Assembly (NCBI GenBank): GCA_038277395.1
Contig: CM076196.1
Location: 32,691,935 to 32,755,934 of the forward strand
From: Dryocosmus kuriphilus
Lineage: Eukaryota; Arthropoda; Insecta; Hymenoptera; Cynipidae
Length of the DNA: 64,000 nucleotides
Direction: 5' to 3'
Every line of letters starts with the position of its first letter. Position 1 is the first letter of the stretch. The notes beneath the pieces were generated by a model, which had not been told where the DNA came from, ran no database searches, and was given only the letters and a program-made list of their open reading frames with translations. Made by a program: the position numbers and the translations under genes. Below are positions 10,122-20,669 of the stretch, piece by piece.

Positions 10122-10724
10122 CCTTCCTTCTAACTCAATATTGATGTTAGAAATAAAAAATTCCTTCTTCTATTTCAGAAAATAAATATAAACCAAAATT
10201 CCCTCCCTTCCTACTCATTAAAAATGTTAAAAATAACAAATGTCCTTCTTTAATTCGGTTAAAAATTGAATAAAAAATTATCACCTTTGATTTTTAATAA
10301 AAATGTTGAAAATACAGAATCCCTCCTCCCCTTTAACTCCATGAAAATGTTAAAAACAACAAAATTTCCTTTTGCAATTCAGAAAGAGAGTAAAAATCAA
10401 AATTCCCGAGTAAAAACAAAAGTCCCATTGGGATGCGGGATAAAGTCCTACTAAAGTATTGGGTATGAGACAAATCTTCCCATCTTTCCTTAAAATTGTT
10501 TAAAAGTCCTTATAGTGACAAAAATACAAGAAAAGTTCCATTTCCTTTTATTAAAAATTTTTCGAAGTGTACATGGGATTTATGTCCCAAAAAAGTACTG
10601 CTTAAATAGGACTAAAGTACCAACAAAGTTCCTGTTTCAGGAGGTCTTTTTTAGGACAAAAGTACCGGAAAAGTCCCACTTCATTTTAAAACAACTATTT
10701 AATTTTTGGGACAAAAGGAAAAGA
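10122..10724. other. Unassigned AT-rich stretch with short diverged repeats
   Basis: Diverged units of the kind AAAAATGTTAAAAATAACAAA, TTCCTTCTTT and CAATTCAGAAA repeat loosely. No coding sequence or transposon end is recognisable. It grades into the GGGAC/GTACTTT-type repeats of the fold-back structure. Confidence 0.35.
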
Positions 10725-11474
10725 AAAGTTCAATTTCGTTTTTCTTAAAATTTGTACAGGTGTTTGTGGGATTTAAGTTCCAAAAAGGTCCTTTTAATGA
10801 ATTTTGGCAACAAAAGTACAAACAAAATTTCATTTCATTTTATCTTTGAAAATTTTTACAAATTCTAGTGGGATTTATCTCCAAATAAGTACTTTTGAAT
10901 TAGTACTAAAGGACCAAAAAATGTCAAAGAATGTCCCGTTTCAGGAGGATCTTCTTAAGGCAAAATTACCGGAAAAGTTCCACTTTATCTTTTTTTCAAT
11001 TTTTGGAAGTCCTACTTTATTTTTGAGACAAAATTACAAGAAGGATTCTTTTTGTTTGTTTTTTTTAATTTTTACAAGTGTTCATGGGATTTATGTGCCA
11101 AAAAGATCCTTTTTTAGGACAAAATTACGTAGAAAGTACCATTTTATTTTTTCAAAACTTCTACAAATGCTCATTAGGGTGGCTCAAAAATGCATTGGAA
11201 AAATTTTTTTAATGATAGAGACCGATGCACCCTCCAATTTTGTGAGGTTTCCGGAGAAAATAATTCCCTATTTTTGAAAAATTTTTAAAAAATTTTTAGT
11301 GTTGCCTCAAGGGCCCCGAAAAGTACATGGGATTTTACATGGGAAAATGATGATTTTTAGAAAAATGAGGTACAAATTTCTGGGTTTATAGTTAGCTTTC
11401 GGGACATTATCAGAATTTTTTGGGGAGTTTTGAAGGAATAACTTCTGATAAACAACTTTAAATTCCCCCCCCCA

Positions 11475-11508
<34 letters not shown>

Positions 11509-14000
11509 CCCCCCCCTTCAGCAGAGCCCCAAAAATGCCCCGAAAAACAGAAATGGAGAATTTTGATCGAAATTGGCACAAAAGAGTTTTGTTTTTCCAT
11601 TTTCGCACTATAATTTGTTGTTACTCGATAAGAAAAATATTTTTTATCATTTGTCAACTAGTTTGTAATTATTTAAACAATTTATATTTGTTTAAGTAAT
11701 CTTTTCTTTCGTGACAGCACATTACGAGGTCATTTTTTGCGTTTAACCAGACACTAAGCCATTCTCAAGGAGACTCATTTATGTTTCAAGTGGTTTTAAA
11801 TTGTTTAACCAATTTATTATTATTTATTTTCAACTTTCTCCAAAAAACAGGTACAGAACTCTAGTTTTTTAAAAAAATTTACTCAACCATGTCGCCTGAA
11901 ATTAAATATACACGAAAATCAGATGTCTTGATACTCTTTTTGCAACAAATTTGTTTTTGTTTAAACAGTTTTATATCATTTATTTGTAACTCTCAAAAAA
12001 AAACCGGTGGAGAACTCTAGTTTTTTTTTAATTTGATCAACCTTGTTGCTTAAAATTAAATATTTACAAAAATCTAACGTTATGCTATCATTATTGCAAC
12101 AAATTTGTGTTTGTTTAAACAATTTTGTTATTTATTTGTAACTTTCTCAAAAAAATCGGTGGAGAACTCTAGTTTTTTTTAATTTGCTCAACCTTGTCAC
12201 TTAAAATTAAATATTTACAAAAATCTAGTATTATGCTACCATTATTGCAACAAATTTGTATTTTTTTAAACAATTTTTGTTCGTTGTAACAATTTTTTTC
12301 CAAAGAAAATGGTTGTTATTTTGTATCTTCCGTAAATAGTGCTGTAATTTTTAATTTTTTAAAGCTTTTTTTCTGAGAAGATTTTGTAACTGTTTGAACA
12401 ATTTATTAAACTTTCATTCCTAATTAAAAAAAAATTTGATAAAAAGGTGTGGCTTTTTTGCAGGTTGGCATATTGTGGACTATTTACGGAAGATACAAAA
12501 TATCAACCACTTTCTTTGGGAAAAAATTGTTACAACAAACAAAAATTGTTTAAACTAATACAAATTTGTTGCAATAATGGTAGCATAACAATACATTTTT
12601 GTAAATATTTAATTTTAAGCGCCAAGGTTGAGCAAATGAAAAAAAATAGAGTTCTCCACCGGTTTGTTTGAGAAAGTTACAAATAAATAACATAAACTTG
12701 TTTAAACAAATACAAATTTGTTGCAAAAATAGTATGATGACATTTGATTTTCGAGTATATTTAATTTCAGAAGTCAAGGTTGAGCAAATGAAAAAAAAAA
12801 ACTAGAGCTCTCCACCGGTTTTTTTTGAGAAAGTTACAAATAAATAATATAAAATTGTTTTTAAAAAAACAAATTTGTTGCAAAAATAGTATCATGACAT
12901 CCGATTTTCGTGTATATTTAATTTCAAACGTCAAGGTTGAGCAAATTAAAAAAAAAAACTAGAGGTCTGTACCTGTTTTTTGGAGAAAGTTGAAAATAAA
13001 TAATAATAAATTGTTTAAACAATGTAAAACCACTTGAAACATAAATGAGTATCCTTGAAAATGCCTTAGTGTCTGGTTAAACGCAAAAAATAACCTCTTA
13101 ATGTGCTGTCACGAAAAAAGGATTATTTAAACAAATATAAATTGTTTAAAAAATAAAAAATTAGTTGACAAATGATAAAAAATATTTGTCTTATCGAGTA
13201 ACAACAAATTATAGTGCGAAAATGGAAAAACAAAACTCTTTTGTGCCAATTTCGGTCAAAATTCTCCATTTCTGTTTTTCGGGGCATTTTTGGGGCTCTG
13301 CTGAATGGGGCAGCGGGGGGGGGGGGGGGGGGGGGGGGGTGAAAATTTTAAGTTGTTTATCAGAAGTTATTCCTTGAAAACTCCCCAAAAAATTCTGATA
13401 ATGTCCCGAAAGCTAACTATAAACCCAGAAATTTGTACCTCATTTTTCTAAAAATCATCATTTTCCCATGTAAAATCCCATGTATTTTTCGGGGCCCTTG
13501 AGGCAGCACTAAAGATCAAAAAAAAAAAAAGAAAAAAAAAATAGGGAATTGTTTTCTCCGGAAACCTCACAAAATAGGGGGATGAGTCGTCAAAAAAGAA
13601 AAAAAAAGTCATTTTGAGCAACTCTAGCTCATGGTATTTATGTTCTAAAAAAGGACTGCTGAAATAGAATAAAGGTACCAAAAATGTCAAAATATGCCCT
13701 GTTTCAGGAGGACTTTTTTAGGACATTAATTCCTTGAGCACTTGTAAAAGTTAAAAAAAAATGAAATAGAACTTTTTTAGTACTTATGTCCCAAAAATGA
13801 ATTACTTGCAAACATTTTTTTAAAATGAAGTGGGACTTTCACGGTATTTTTGTCCTAAAAAAGTTCTCCTGACACAAGACGTGTTTTTAACTTTTTTGGT
13901 ACTTTAGTCCTAATTCAAAGGTACTTTTTTTAGACATAAATCCCATTGGAAGTTGTAAAAATTTAAAAAAAAAATGAAATCGAACTCTTCTTGGGACTTC
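10725..14000. repeat. Large fold-back inverted repeat, ~3.3 kb
   Basis: The left arm (about 10725-12336) is repeated inverted on the right (about 12479-14000) around a ~140-bp centre. Corresponding blocks include the GGGACATTATCAGAATTTTTTGGGGAG block, the cytosine tract at ~11464-11517 against the guanine tract at ~13313-13340, and TTGTTGTTACTCGATAAGA against its complement near 13190. There is no open reading frame of note. It resembles a fold-back transposon or very large MITE. Target duplications were not identified. Confidence 0.75.
11760..13030. repeat. ~150-bp tandem repeats inside the fold-back arms
   Basis: Each arm has about three diverged units containing CAAATTTGTTGCAA, GTCAAGGTTGAGCAAAT, CTAGAGCTCTCCACCGGTTT and GAGAAAGTTACAAATAAATA (or complements). 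The units are inverted relative to each other across the centre, so the palindrome is itself made of tandem repeats. Confidence 0.65.
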
Positions 14001-14379
14001 AGATTTCTTCAGCTTAAACCGAAGAAACAAAACTGCTGGAGCAGTTCCGAGCCCTGAAGTTTTTAAAAATTTTTTTCAAGGCTTTTGAAGTCTCTGAATT
14101 CTTTGAAGTTTTTTAAAGTCATTCGAAGCCTTTGTAAGTCTTACAAATTATTTTAAAGTATTTTAAACTGTTTTTAATTCTTTTTACGTCATTGAATTCT
14201 TTAAGGTCTTGAATTAGTCTTGAATTGTAGACTGAAATATTGAAATCGGTTTGCTTTCAATTTACGTATATATTTTTCAAAATTGTATAGCTTGAAAAAA
14301 GCATTAATAATCAAAAAAATTTAATCAATGAATTTTATCATTTAAAACTGTATTTCAAACTGTTTGAAACATCAGCTTG
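14001..14379. other. Degenerate AT-rich repeat
   Basis: After the fold-back, CTTTGAAGTCT/TTTTAAAGT units of the dispersed degenerate type run to about 14220, then plain AT-rich intron. No gene is seen. Confidence 0.4.
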
Positions 14380-14398
14380 TTACTCAATCATATAAGTA

Positions 14399-14693
14399 TG
14401 TTAGTTTATACTCCCTCCCTTTTACGGGTTTTGAGAGTCTTCCAGAACAATTACAAACAAATCTCTCAAAATCGCCCAGTGACCCTCAAAGCAATTTGCC
14501 CCTCGACATGAAGCATCTTCCCCGAGAGATCACTGGCCTCTTTTTGAGGGGACCTACAGTTTAACGTGGGTTCCGAACCATGAGAGCCTCGGTAGAAGTA
14601 CATAGAAAATTCCATTGGTACTCGGCTCAGGAATCGAACCCCGGACCTCTTGCTTAGAAGACCGACGCGCTACCACCTGAGCCACCGAGGCTC
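14399..14693 (-). mobile_element. tRNA-derived SINE with LINE-type 3' tail
   Basis: On the minus strand the 5' end folds like a tRNA. It has a box A (TGGCTCAGGTGGTAGCG) and a box B (GGTTCGATTCC), the internal promoter of RNA polymerase III. The 3' end, at 14404-14440 on the plus strand, matches the 3' end of the LINE derivatives at 8377 and 15852 (TACTC…CCCTTTTACGGGTTT). The insertion is bracketed by a perfect 19-bp duplication TTACTCAATCATATAAGTA (14380-14398 and 14694-14712). The tail suggests it uses that LINE's enzyme. It lies 60 bases upstream of an SLC26 exon. Confidence 0.9.
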
Positions 14694-14753
14694 TTACTCA
14701 ATCATATAAGTAAATTTTCGAAAATTGTATTTAAATTTAAATTATACTTCTAG

Positions 14754-14916
14754 GGAATTGCTGCACTGATTAATGAATTCAACAGTAGAAAGCAGGGTCT
14801 ATATTTTTACAATCCGCGTTCCGATGTCGTCGCAGTCTTGAGAGGAGCTTGCGGAGAAGAATTTCAACATGTGTCAACTGACGATGAATTGTCGTACTTA
14901 TTAAATACGAGTCAAG
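14754..14916 (+). CDS. SLC26A11-like anion transporter, second STAS-domain exon
   Basis: Acceptor TACTTCTAG, donor GTAATT. It enters in phase 0 and leaves one base over. It encodes GIAALINEFNSRKQGLYFYN, PRSDVVAVLRGACGEEFQHV and STDDELSYLLNTSQ, the second half of the STAS domain (helix, strand, helix). The joined reading GADFTAAK-GIAALI across the 6.7-kb intron is what the family predicts. The intron that follows is about 18.3 kb and contains both PLE-B copies. Confidence 0.9.
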
Positions 14917-15250
14917 GTAATTAATTCATGAAAGGATTCCAATTTAAATAATGTGTCTGAAATTCTGAACGTTTAAATGATCGAATTATTTTTTCCCAGT
15001 TCAGGGTTTCTATAGGTCAGGGAATTATCGAAAGTTAGGGAATTTAAAAATGGTCAGGGAAAGTCGGGAGAAGAGTTTTCGATAAACTGAAGTTGAAGTT
15101 TATAAAATTCTGTATGGCTGTTTTCATCAAAAGTGTTTAAGAAACATGTAAAAAAAATAATTTTTTTACATTAACACTATGGAAAATCCTAACTGCTTTT
15201 ATACTTGAAAGAACAATTTATGACGGTCAGGGAAAATAAAAAATTGAAAT
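14917..15250. other. Left half of a MITE split by the PLE-B insertion
   Basis: From about 15001, CAGGGTTTCTATAGGTCAGGG and further TCAGGGAA motifs resemble the sequence after the PLE-B pair (32605-32660: GTCAGGGAATGTCGGGG … TTTTGTAGCAACTCTGA). Its ends are roughly inverted, as in a MITE. I infer one small element interrupted by PLE-B. Confidence 0.45.
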
Positions 15251-15535
15251 AATGAAGATTTAGAAATTATCCAAACCAGAACCATTCATTTAACGTCCAA
15301 TTTCAAAGTTCAAGTAAAAAGCTGTTAATCAAAGCAGGAACTCCACGACCAAATTTGGACAAACAAACCCAAAAAATTGAAAAGGCTTCTAGCAAAATTC
15401 GAACAATAAAAACAAAAAAGGAGGAGAGAAAAGAGAAGGCAATCAATCAAATCCGCTTCCTTTTTTTTTTCTTTCCCTCGTCTTTTTTTGTTTCTACTTT
15501 TTTAAAAACCAAAACCCCATTAAAATTAATAAAAA

Positions 15536-15574
15536 GCCAACGTTTCGATGCATACATAACACCCTTATCAAGGC
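15536..15574 (-). ncRNA. Degenerate hammerhead-like motif, PLE-B copy 1
   Basis: Minus strand: GCC, then UUGAUAA in the core position, stem II GGUG/CAUC, GAAAC, ACGU, U, and GGC that pairs with the leading GCC. The layout matches the PLE-A and PLE-C hammerheads, but the core differs from CUGANGA at C3 and G8. G8 acts in catalysis in known hammerheads, so activity is unlikely. Confidence 0.5.
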
Positions 15575-15851
15575 AAAAAAAAGGAAAAAAACAAAAAAAA
15601 ATTATAATGAAAAATAGTATCACCCAGCCAGCTCCGCGACGTCGCCACGATGTTCCGTCTCTGGGACCCGACCAAGTAATAAGAAAATAATAGACACAAT
15701 AATAAAGCCCATACCTGAAAAGGTAATGAAAACAAGCACGCATTGACCCAGGAACAAAGACCACCAATACAAATGCAAATCAAGATCCAGAAAAATAGAG
15801 AGAAAAGAAAAAGAAAAGAATTCATAGAATTAAAACTCTAAATGTAATCAA

Positions 15852-17808
15852 TCGTTTATTTATACTCTCTCCCTTTTACGGGTTTCAGAGTCATTACATA
15901 ACCATCACATCTTTACATTCAGCGCAGATTTTACAAATCCTTATTCCTACCTTACCCTATATGTACATAACTTCTTAATCTCTAATCTAAATCTACGCCC
16001 TGACGCTCAAGACCTTGGACTTCCGTTTCCTCTCGCCATTTCCATTCCATTGATGGTACATTAATCCTCGACTCTACTGATTTTTCTTTTGCCTTTATAC
16101 GAATCATTTTGGCCCTTCTCTACCCTGTATGACTTGCTCTTTCTCTTAGCCTTTCCAATTTCTCTTCATCCACCCCTAGCACATTACAAAAACTACTTTA
16201 ATCCCTTTTTCGCACTCTCTTTCCCTTCTCCCAACATTCTTCCTCTTATTTCGTTCGCAAACCGCGGCGCTTCTACTCTGTTCTTAGTCACCTCTGTTCC
16301 CCTTCGACCTTGAGACCGCTCTCCTATTTTCAAGTCCTCTCTCTCTCTTCGTCCCATATCCACACCGTCTCATTCACCCACAGCATGTCTCTCCCAAACC
16401 AAACTCTATTCCCTTTTCTCCTCTCCTCCCAAGCCCTCTCTCCTATTAGCCATCTTTTCTTTCTCTCCCTCCATGTCATATCTTCATCAATTCTTTCTTT
16501 TCTTCCCCTAAGCACCTTCTTTTTCCTCATTGCCTCTCTCCTCTCCACTTCACTTCCCAGCTTGACTACGTACATCCTCGCTTTTCCTTCTGTCTTATTG
16601 CCCACCCCCTTTATCTCCTGCACCCTGACATTTGCCCCTATGTCCGTCAAAAGTTTCTCTACCTCCTTTCCCGTTTCGCTTTCTACTTGCAATCCTTTTA
16701 TAACGACATTTCTCCTTTTCTTTTCCCTTTCAAACCCCTCCGTTTTACTTTCTAACCTACGCACTCTACTTTTCATTCTCTCATTCTCCTCTTTCAAGTG
16801 CACATCTCCCTATTCCTCGTCCTCTCTACCTATTTCCTCACGATTCTCTTGACGTTCAGTTTTGCATTCTAAGCTGCGTACCCTCTCTTCTACCTGCCTT
16901 ATTACCTTTCTCCCCTCTTCCTGCTTTTTTCTCTGTCCCTCCTCCATCCTCTCTAATTTTTGCCACACTTTTTCTTCCTCTTTCTTCCAGCACATTTCCC
17001 ATTTCTCCCATTTCTCTTTTATCTTTATGACTATCCCCTCTGTTCCCCTCCCATGTTCCTTCTCTTCCGCTAGCCCTCTCCTAACCATCTTCATTAACTC
17101 TCGGAATATATTTTCCATTGTCTTGTCTAATGCCTTATCCATGGCCTTATTCGACTCTAATACCTCATCAATTGACTTACCAAACTCTAACCTCTCTGCG
17201 TCGCCCCCCCACTATCCCCACCTGCCCGGCTCGTCACTTCATTCATTGCACACTGGGTCTCAGTCTCTAATTCCCTTCTTCAGGCACGTATTGCCCTCTA
17301 GCGCTCTGTTGCCTTAGTCTCCTCGTAATCGGTCTGTTACCCAGTAGCCTGCTAATCTCCTACCTTATCTACTGGTTTCCCGCGCCACTTATGGACCTCT
17401 CGCTCCGCTCCCCACGCTCCCCTCACCGGTCCTTTATCCTTCGCACTATTTCCACACAAAAAGACAGTAGTAATTAACCATAATCAAATCTTACCTCACC
17501 ATCCGTCTCCTCAGTCTCGTAAAACTTCACTACCCTACTCTCTGTCCACCACACTAACTAACTGACGTAACTAACTAACTAACTTCAAACCTAACCTCAC
17601 TCTTCAGCATTGACCATTTTTTCTCACTTTTTCCTTTCTTCCACCTTCCGCGACCCTCCCACTCATTCCTCCCACATACCCGCTGCCATCACTCTACTCA
17701 CAACCCTTTTTTTCACCCCACACAACACTTACATTCACCTCCAAAGCCAAAACGATCGCTCAAATTCCTACACCCGTCCCATCACTATCAGCGCCGGAAA
17801 CGGAAGCC
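15852..17808 (-). mobile_element. ORF2-less LINE derivative, copy 2, with target duplication
   Basis: A perfect 18-bp duplication, AACTCTAAATGTAATCAA, flanks it (15834-15851 and 17809-17826), proving target-primed insertion into PLE-B copy 1. The 5' end on the right finishes GGAAACGGAAGCC; the 3' end on the left is TTTATTTATACTCTCTCCC. It is 1,957 bp and carries ORF1 but no endonuclease or reverse transcriptase. The internal join matches that of 8377-10121, which points to mobilisation in trans of one deleted master. Confidence 0.88.
16330..17142 (-). pseudogene. LINE ORF1 (coiled-coil RNA-binding protein) of the deleted LINE
   Basis: Two frames (17142-16810, then 16803-16330) make up an ORF1 protein separated by one break. 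The first is Glu/Lys-rich and predicted coiled coil. The second contains RRNVVIKGLQVESETG, LLTDIGANVRVQEIKGVG and RMYVVKLGSEVERREAMRKK, resembling the RRM-like core of LINE ORF1 proteins that bind the RNA as a trimer. After RIDEDMTWRE it runs to the join near the 3' untranslated part. No ORF2 follows. Confidence 0.7.
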
Positions 17809-17812
17809 AACT

Positions 17813-18196
17813 CTAAATGTAATCAATTATACCATCAAAACAACCATTTAATTTATCCAAATCAGTCTTTAAATTTATAAAAAACTCTTTTTGCTTTTTA
17901 ATATAAAGCATTTCCATGAATTCCCCCTTACTCTTATCATTCTCATAATGCAAAATCTGAACACCATCCCAATCAAAGGAACATTCGGCACATTCACTAG
18001 TATGTCCAGCAAGAACACTGCGATAAGAACGCTTCAAACGTACATCGCTCTTATGTTCCTCGACTCTGGTATAAAGAAGTCTACCAGTCTGTCCCACATA
18101 AGCCATTCCACACTTCTTGCAAATGATTTTATAAACCACCCCATTCATTTTAAACCTTTCTAAAGGATCTTCACCAAAAGTTGTGAAAAAATCCAT
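17813..18196 (-). pseudogene. GIY-YIG endonuclease domain of PLE-B copy 1
   Basis: GVVYKIICKKCGMAYVGQTG then RLLYTRVEEHKSD give the GIY-YIG core (VYKI, YVGQTGR, and R/E-H positions), with Cys residues before it as in Penelope elements. FDWDGVQILHYENDKSKGEF leads to a C-terminal tail ending at 17813. It should be the C-terminal part of the same polypeptide as the reverse transcriptase at 20922-22637, but is cut from it by stops and by the 18408-20660 insertion. A close relative is at 26660-27148. Confidence 0.85.
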
Positions 18197-18407
18197 TATA
18201 AATGAAACTCAAAAAATGGTATAGATCTTAAACTTTCTCAACATACATTGAAGAGTCTTAGAAACTTGACCAAAGTATGCAAGAACAAATGTGTTAGAAG
18301 AACTAAACTCTCTCTCTTTTTTGTAGTATCAGGAACTAAACAATTGCTATGTTTGCTTTTAATTTGTTCAATTCTAACCTTGATATGTTTTTCGATCTGT
18401 GGATAAT

Positions 18408-18979
18408 CACAGGCCGACAAATTTTAAAGCCAGAGACCAGACCTAACATTTCCGAAGGACTTTGGTGCGCTGAATCCGAATCCGAGCTCAAAATTGCTCC
18501 TGTACGTCAGGTTTTCAAGATATCCTAACCTAAATGTGCAAAAAACGCGTTTTTTAGCTGGTTTTGAGGTTATGTAACCAAACAAGAAAAATGTCTACCA
18601 CAAAAGCTAATATGGAATTTGAAAGTACTAATCTTCCCCTTTCAAACCTACTGGGATTTATTAGGATATCTTTATTTTTCACCAAAATATTGTAATTTGA
18701 AATTTTTTTATTTTAGCGTTTTAACCCATTAACGCTGAGGTGTTGAGATTTATACAACGCATTCTCTATTGCTGACGGTACGATATTTTTTCTTCAAAAT
18801 ATTATCTCAGGGGTTTTCGAGGGTGCCCTTTCTATTGCCGGTGTCAGTTTTTTGTTATAATCCCTAGAAGATCCAATATGGCGGCCACAATTTAGGGCTT
18901 TAAAAAAGAACAAAGGATCCCGCACAAAATACTAACAAAAAAGCGTGCAGTCGTTTGGAACCAAACTTCGCACATTGAT
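18408..18979 (+). repeat. Left terminal inverted repeat of the CMC-like element
   Basis: 572 bases matching 20085-20660 in inverse, from CACAGGCC to CGCACATTGAT. It contains AACGCGTTTTTTAGC and TTAACCCATTAACGCTGAGG. Confidence 0.85.
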
Positions 18980-19234
18980 AAAACAAAAGAAGACGGACTG
19001 CGCGGAATGCTACTGCGCATTCTGTGTGCATTCTAATGTTCACATTCGCTGTATGTGCGCGCCGTTCTACAAAGAGAGATCAGGTTTGAGTGTCGGGCTA
19101 ACGGTTGGATGCGTAGGTAATAAAATTCTTTTTGTGTTTGAAGTCTGTCTAGCGGTTACATTTCGTGTCGATCGTGATTTTTGTATATAGAAAGTTTTAG
19201 AATTTCCACGTTACTGTTCATTACAAGAAAAAAA

Positions 19235-20011
19235 ATGAGTTCAAGAACTCCTTGCGCTAATAAAGTTAATACGTTTTGTCACGTTTGTGGAAAGTGTGAA
19301 ACGGAGAAATACCGTCGATCAATTAATGATTCGATAAAAACGTCATACTTCAACTGTTATGGGACTTCAATGAAAAATTTGAATAAACCGTGGGTACCAA
19401 CCTCAATTTGTCATGCTTGTAGATTATATTTGTCAAATTGGGAAGATGAAAGTACCAAGACGCAGACTGTTATTCAACCATCTGTTTGGCGCGAGCCCAA
19501 CGATCATGATACTGATTGTTACTTTTGTTTATGCAAAACAGGAGGTTTTTCTAAAAAGTATTTGGAGAAGATCGTTTACCCTGATGTAAAAAGTGTTACA
19601 CCAGCCAAGATTGGTATTAGAAATCACTCTGAAAACAAAAGTGACCGATCAACTCACGAATCAATGGATACTGACGATCCTAATGCAACTGAAGATTCTT
19701 CTTGGGAAGAATCAGATGATGAAAGTCCTAAATTTTTTGACCAAGACGGATTAGACGATTTTATACGTGACCTTGATCTTCCAAAAGATAAAGCTGAGCT
19801 TTGCGCTTCAAGACTGAAAGAGAGGAAACTATTGTTGCCTGGCACTAGAGTAACTGTTTACAGAAATAGAGAGGAAAAGTATATCAAGTACTTTTCAATG
19901 GACAGTGGGATTGTGGTATTGTGGCATGGAACTTCATTATTCCAAGAAAAATATGCGACTAAACTTATTGTTCCCAGAGTCAGGTGGGTTAGCATGCTCG
20001 TGGCTTGTTAG
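19235..20011 (+). CDS. N-terminal half of a CMC-like transposase (zinc-binding region)
   Basis: The ATG at 19235 follows an A-rich stretch just inside the left inverted repeat; an earlier in-frame start at 19181 lies closer to the repeat and fits the family less well. Cys pairs FCHVCGKC and ICHACR, then DCYFCLCKTGGF, form a multi-Cys zinc-binding module. An acidic linker and DDFIRDLDLPKDKAELCASR with VTVYRNREEKYIKYFS follow. All of these correspond to the remnant at 4043-5870. After ~residue 215 the sequence departs (VVLWHGTSLFQ…) and stops, so the DDE catalytic domain is missing. A DNA-binding repressor-like role is possible but speculative. Confidence 0.7.
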   Translation: MSSRTPCANKVNTFCHVCGKCETEKYRRSINDSIKTSYFNCYGTSMKNLNKPWVPTSICHACRLYLSNWEDESTKTQTVIQPSVWREPNDHDTDCYFCLCKTGGFSKKYLEKIVYPDVKSVTPAKIGIRNHSENKSDRSTHESMDTDDPNATEDSSWEESDDESPKFFDQDGLDDFIRDLDLPKDKAELCASRLKERKLLLPGTRVTVYRNREEKYIKYFSMDSGIVVLWHGTSLFQEKYATKLIVPRVRWVSMLVAC

Positions 20012-20084
20012 GGGTGGTTTCTACCCCTAGGAAGCGGCTTCCGTAAAAATGAAAAAACACGGGTTCCATATTTTGTATTGTTTC

Positions 20085-20660
20085 ATCAATGTGCAAAGTT
20101 CGGTTCCAAACGACTGTACGCTTTTTTGTTGGTATTTTGTGCGGGATTCTTTGTTCTTTTTTAAAGCTCTAAATTGTGGCCTTCATATTGGATCTTCTAG
20201 GGGTTATAACAAAAAACTGACACCGGCAATAGAAAGGGCATCCTCGAAAACCCCTGAGATAATATTTTGAAGAAAAAATATCGTACCGTCAGCAATAGAG
20301 AATGCGTTGTATAAGTCTGAACACCTCAGCGTTAATGGGTTAAAACGCTAAAATAAAAAATTTCAAATTACAATATTTTGGTGAAAAATAAAGATATCCC
20401 AATAAATACAAGTAGGTTTGAAAGGGGGAGATTAGTACTTTCAAATTACATATTAGCTTTTGTGGTAGACATTTTTCTTGTTCCGTAACATAACCTCAAA
20501 AACCGCTAAAAAACGCGTTTTTTGCACTTTTAGGTTAGGATATCTTGAAAACCTGACGTACAGGAGCAATTTTGAGGTCGAATTCGGATTCAGCGCATCA
20601 AAATCCTTCGGAAATGTTTGGTCCTGGCTTTTGACTTTTATCAAATTTTGTCGGCCTGTT
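20085..20660 (-). repeat. Right terminal inverted repeat of the CMC-like element
   Basis: 576 bases, inverse of 18408-18979, ending TTTGTCGGCCTGTT. Differences from the left copy are scattered substitutions and short indels. Confidence 0.85.
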
Positions 20661-20669
20661 ATGATTCAT

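Larger units (their letters stand above)
18408..20660 (+). mobile_element. CMC-like DNA transposon with ~570-bp terminal inverted repeats
   Basis: It begins CACAGGCCGACAAATTTTAA and ends with the inverse of AACAGGCCGACAAAATTTGA. Inverted similarity continues inward for about 570 bases on each side. The uninterrupted host sequence is present in PLE-B copy 2 near 26465-26485 (GGATAATGATTCAT on the matching strand), so the site can be read exactly; AT is duplicated (18406-18407, 20661-20662). Between the ends is one N-terminal transposase-like gene. The catalytic half is deleted, so it is non-autonomous. Confidence 0.85.

Noticed and set aside
11307..11657. Frames with long polyglycine runs
   Set aside because: They arise from the homopolymeric cytosine tract in the fold-back; no homologous protein features.
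14590..14693. A functional tRNA gene on the minus strand
   Set aside because: Boxes A and B are present, but the unit continues into a LINE-type tail and is flanked by a 19-bp target duplication, so it is a SINE.
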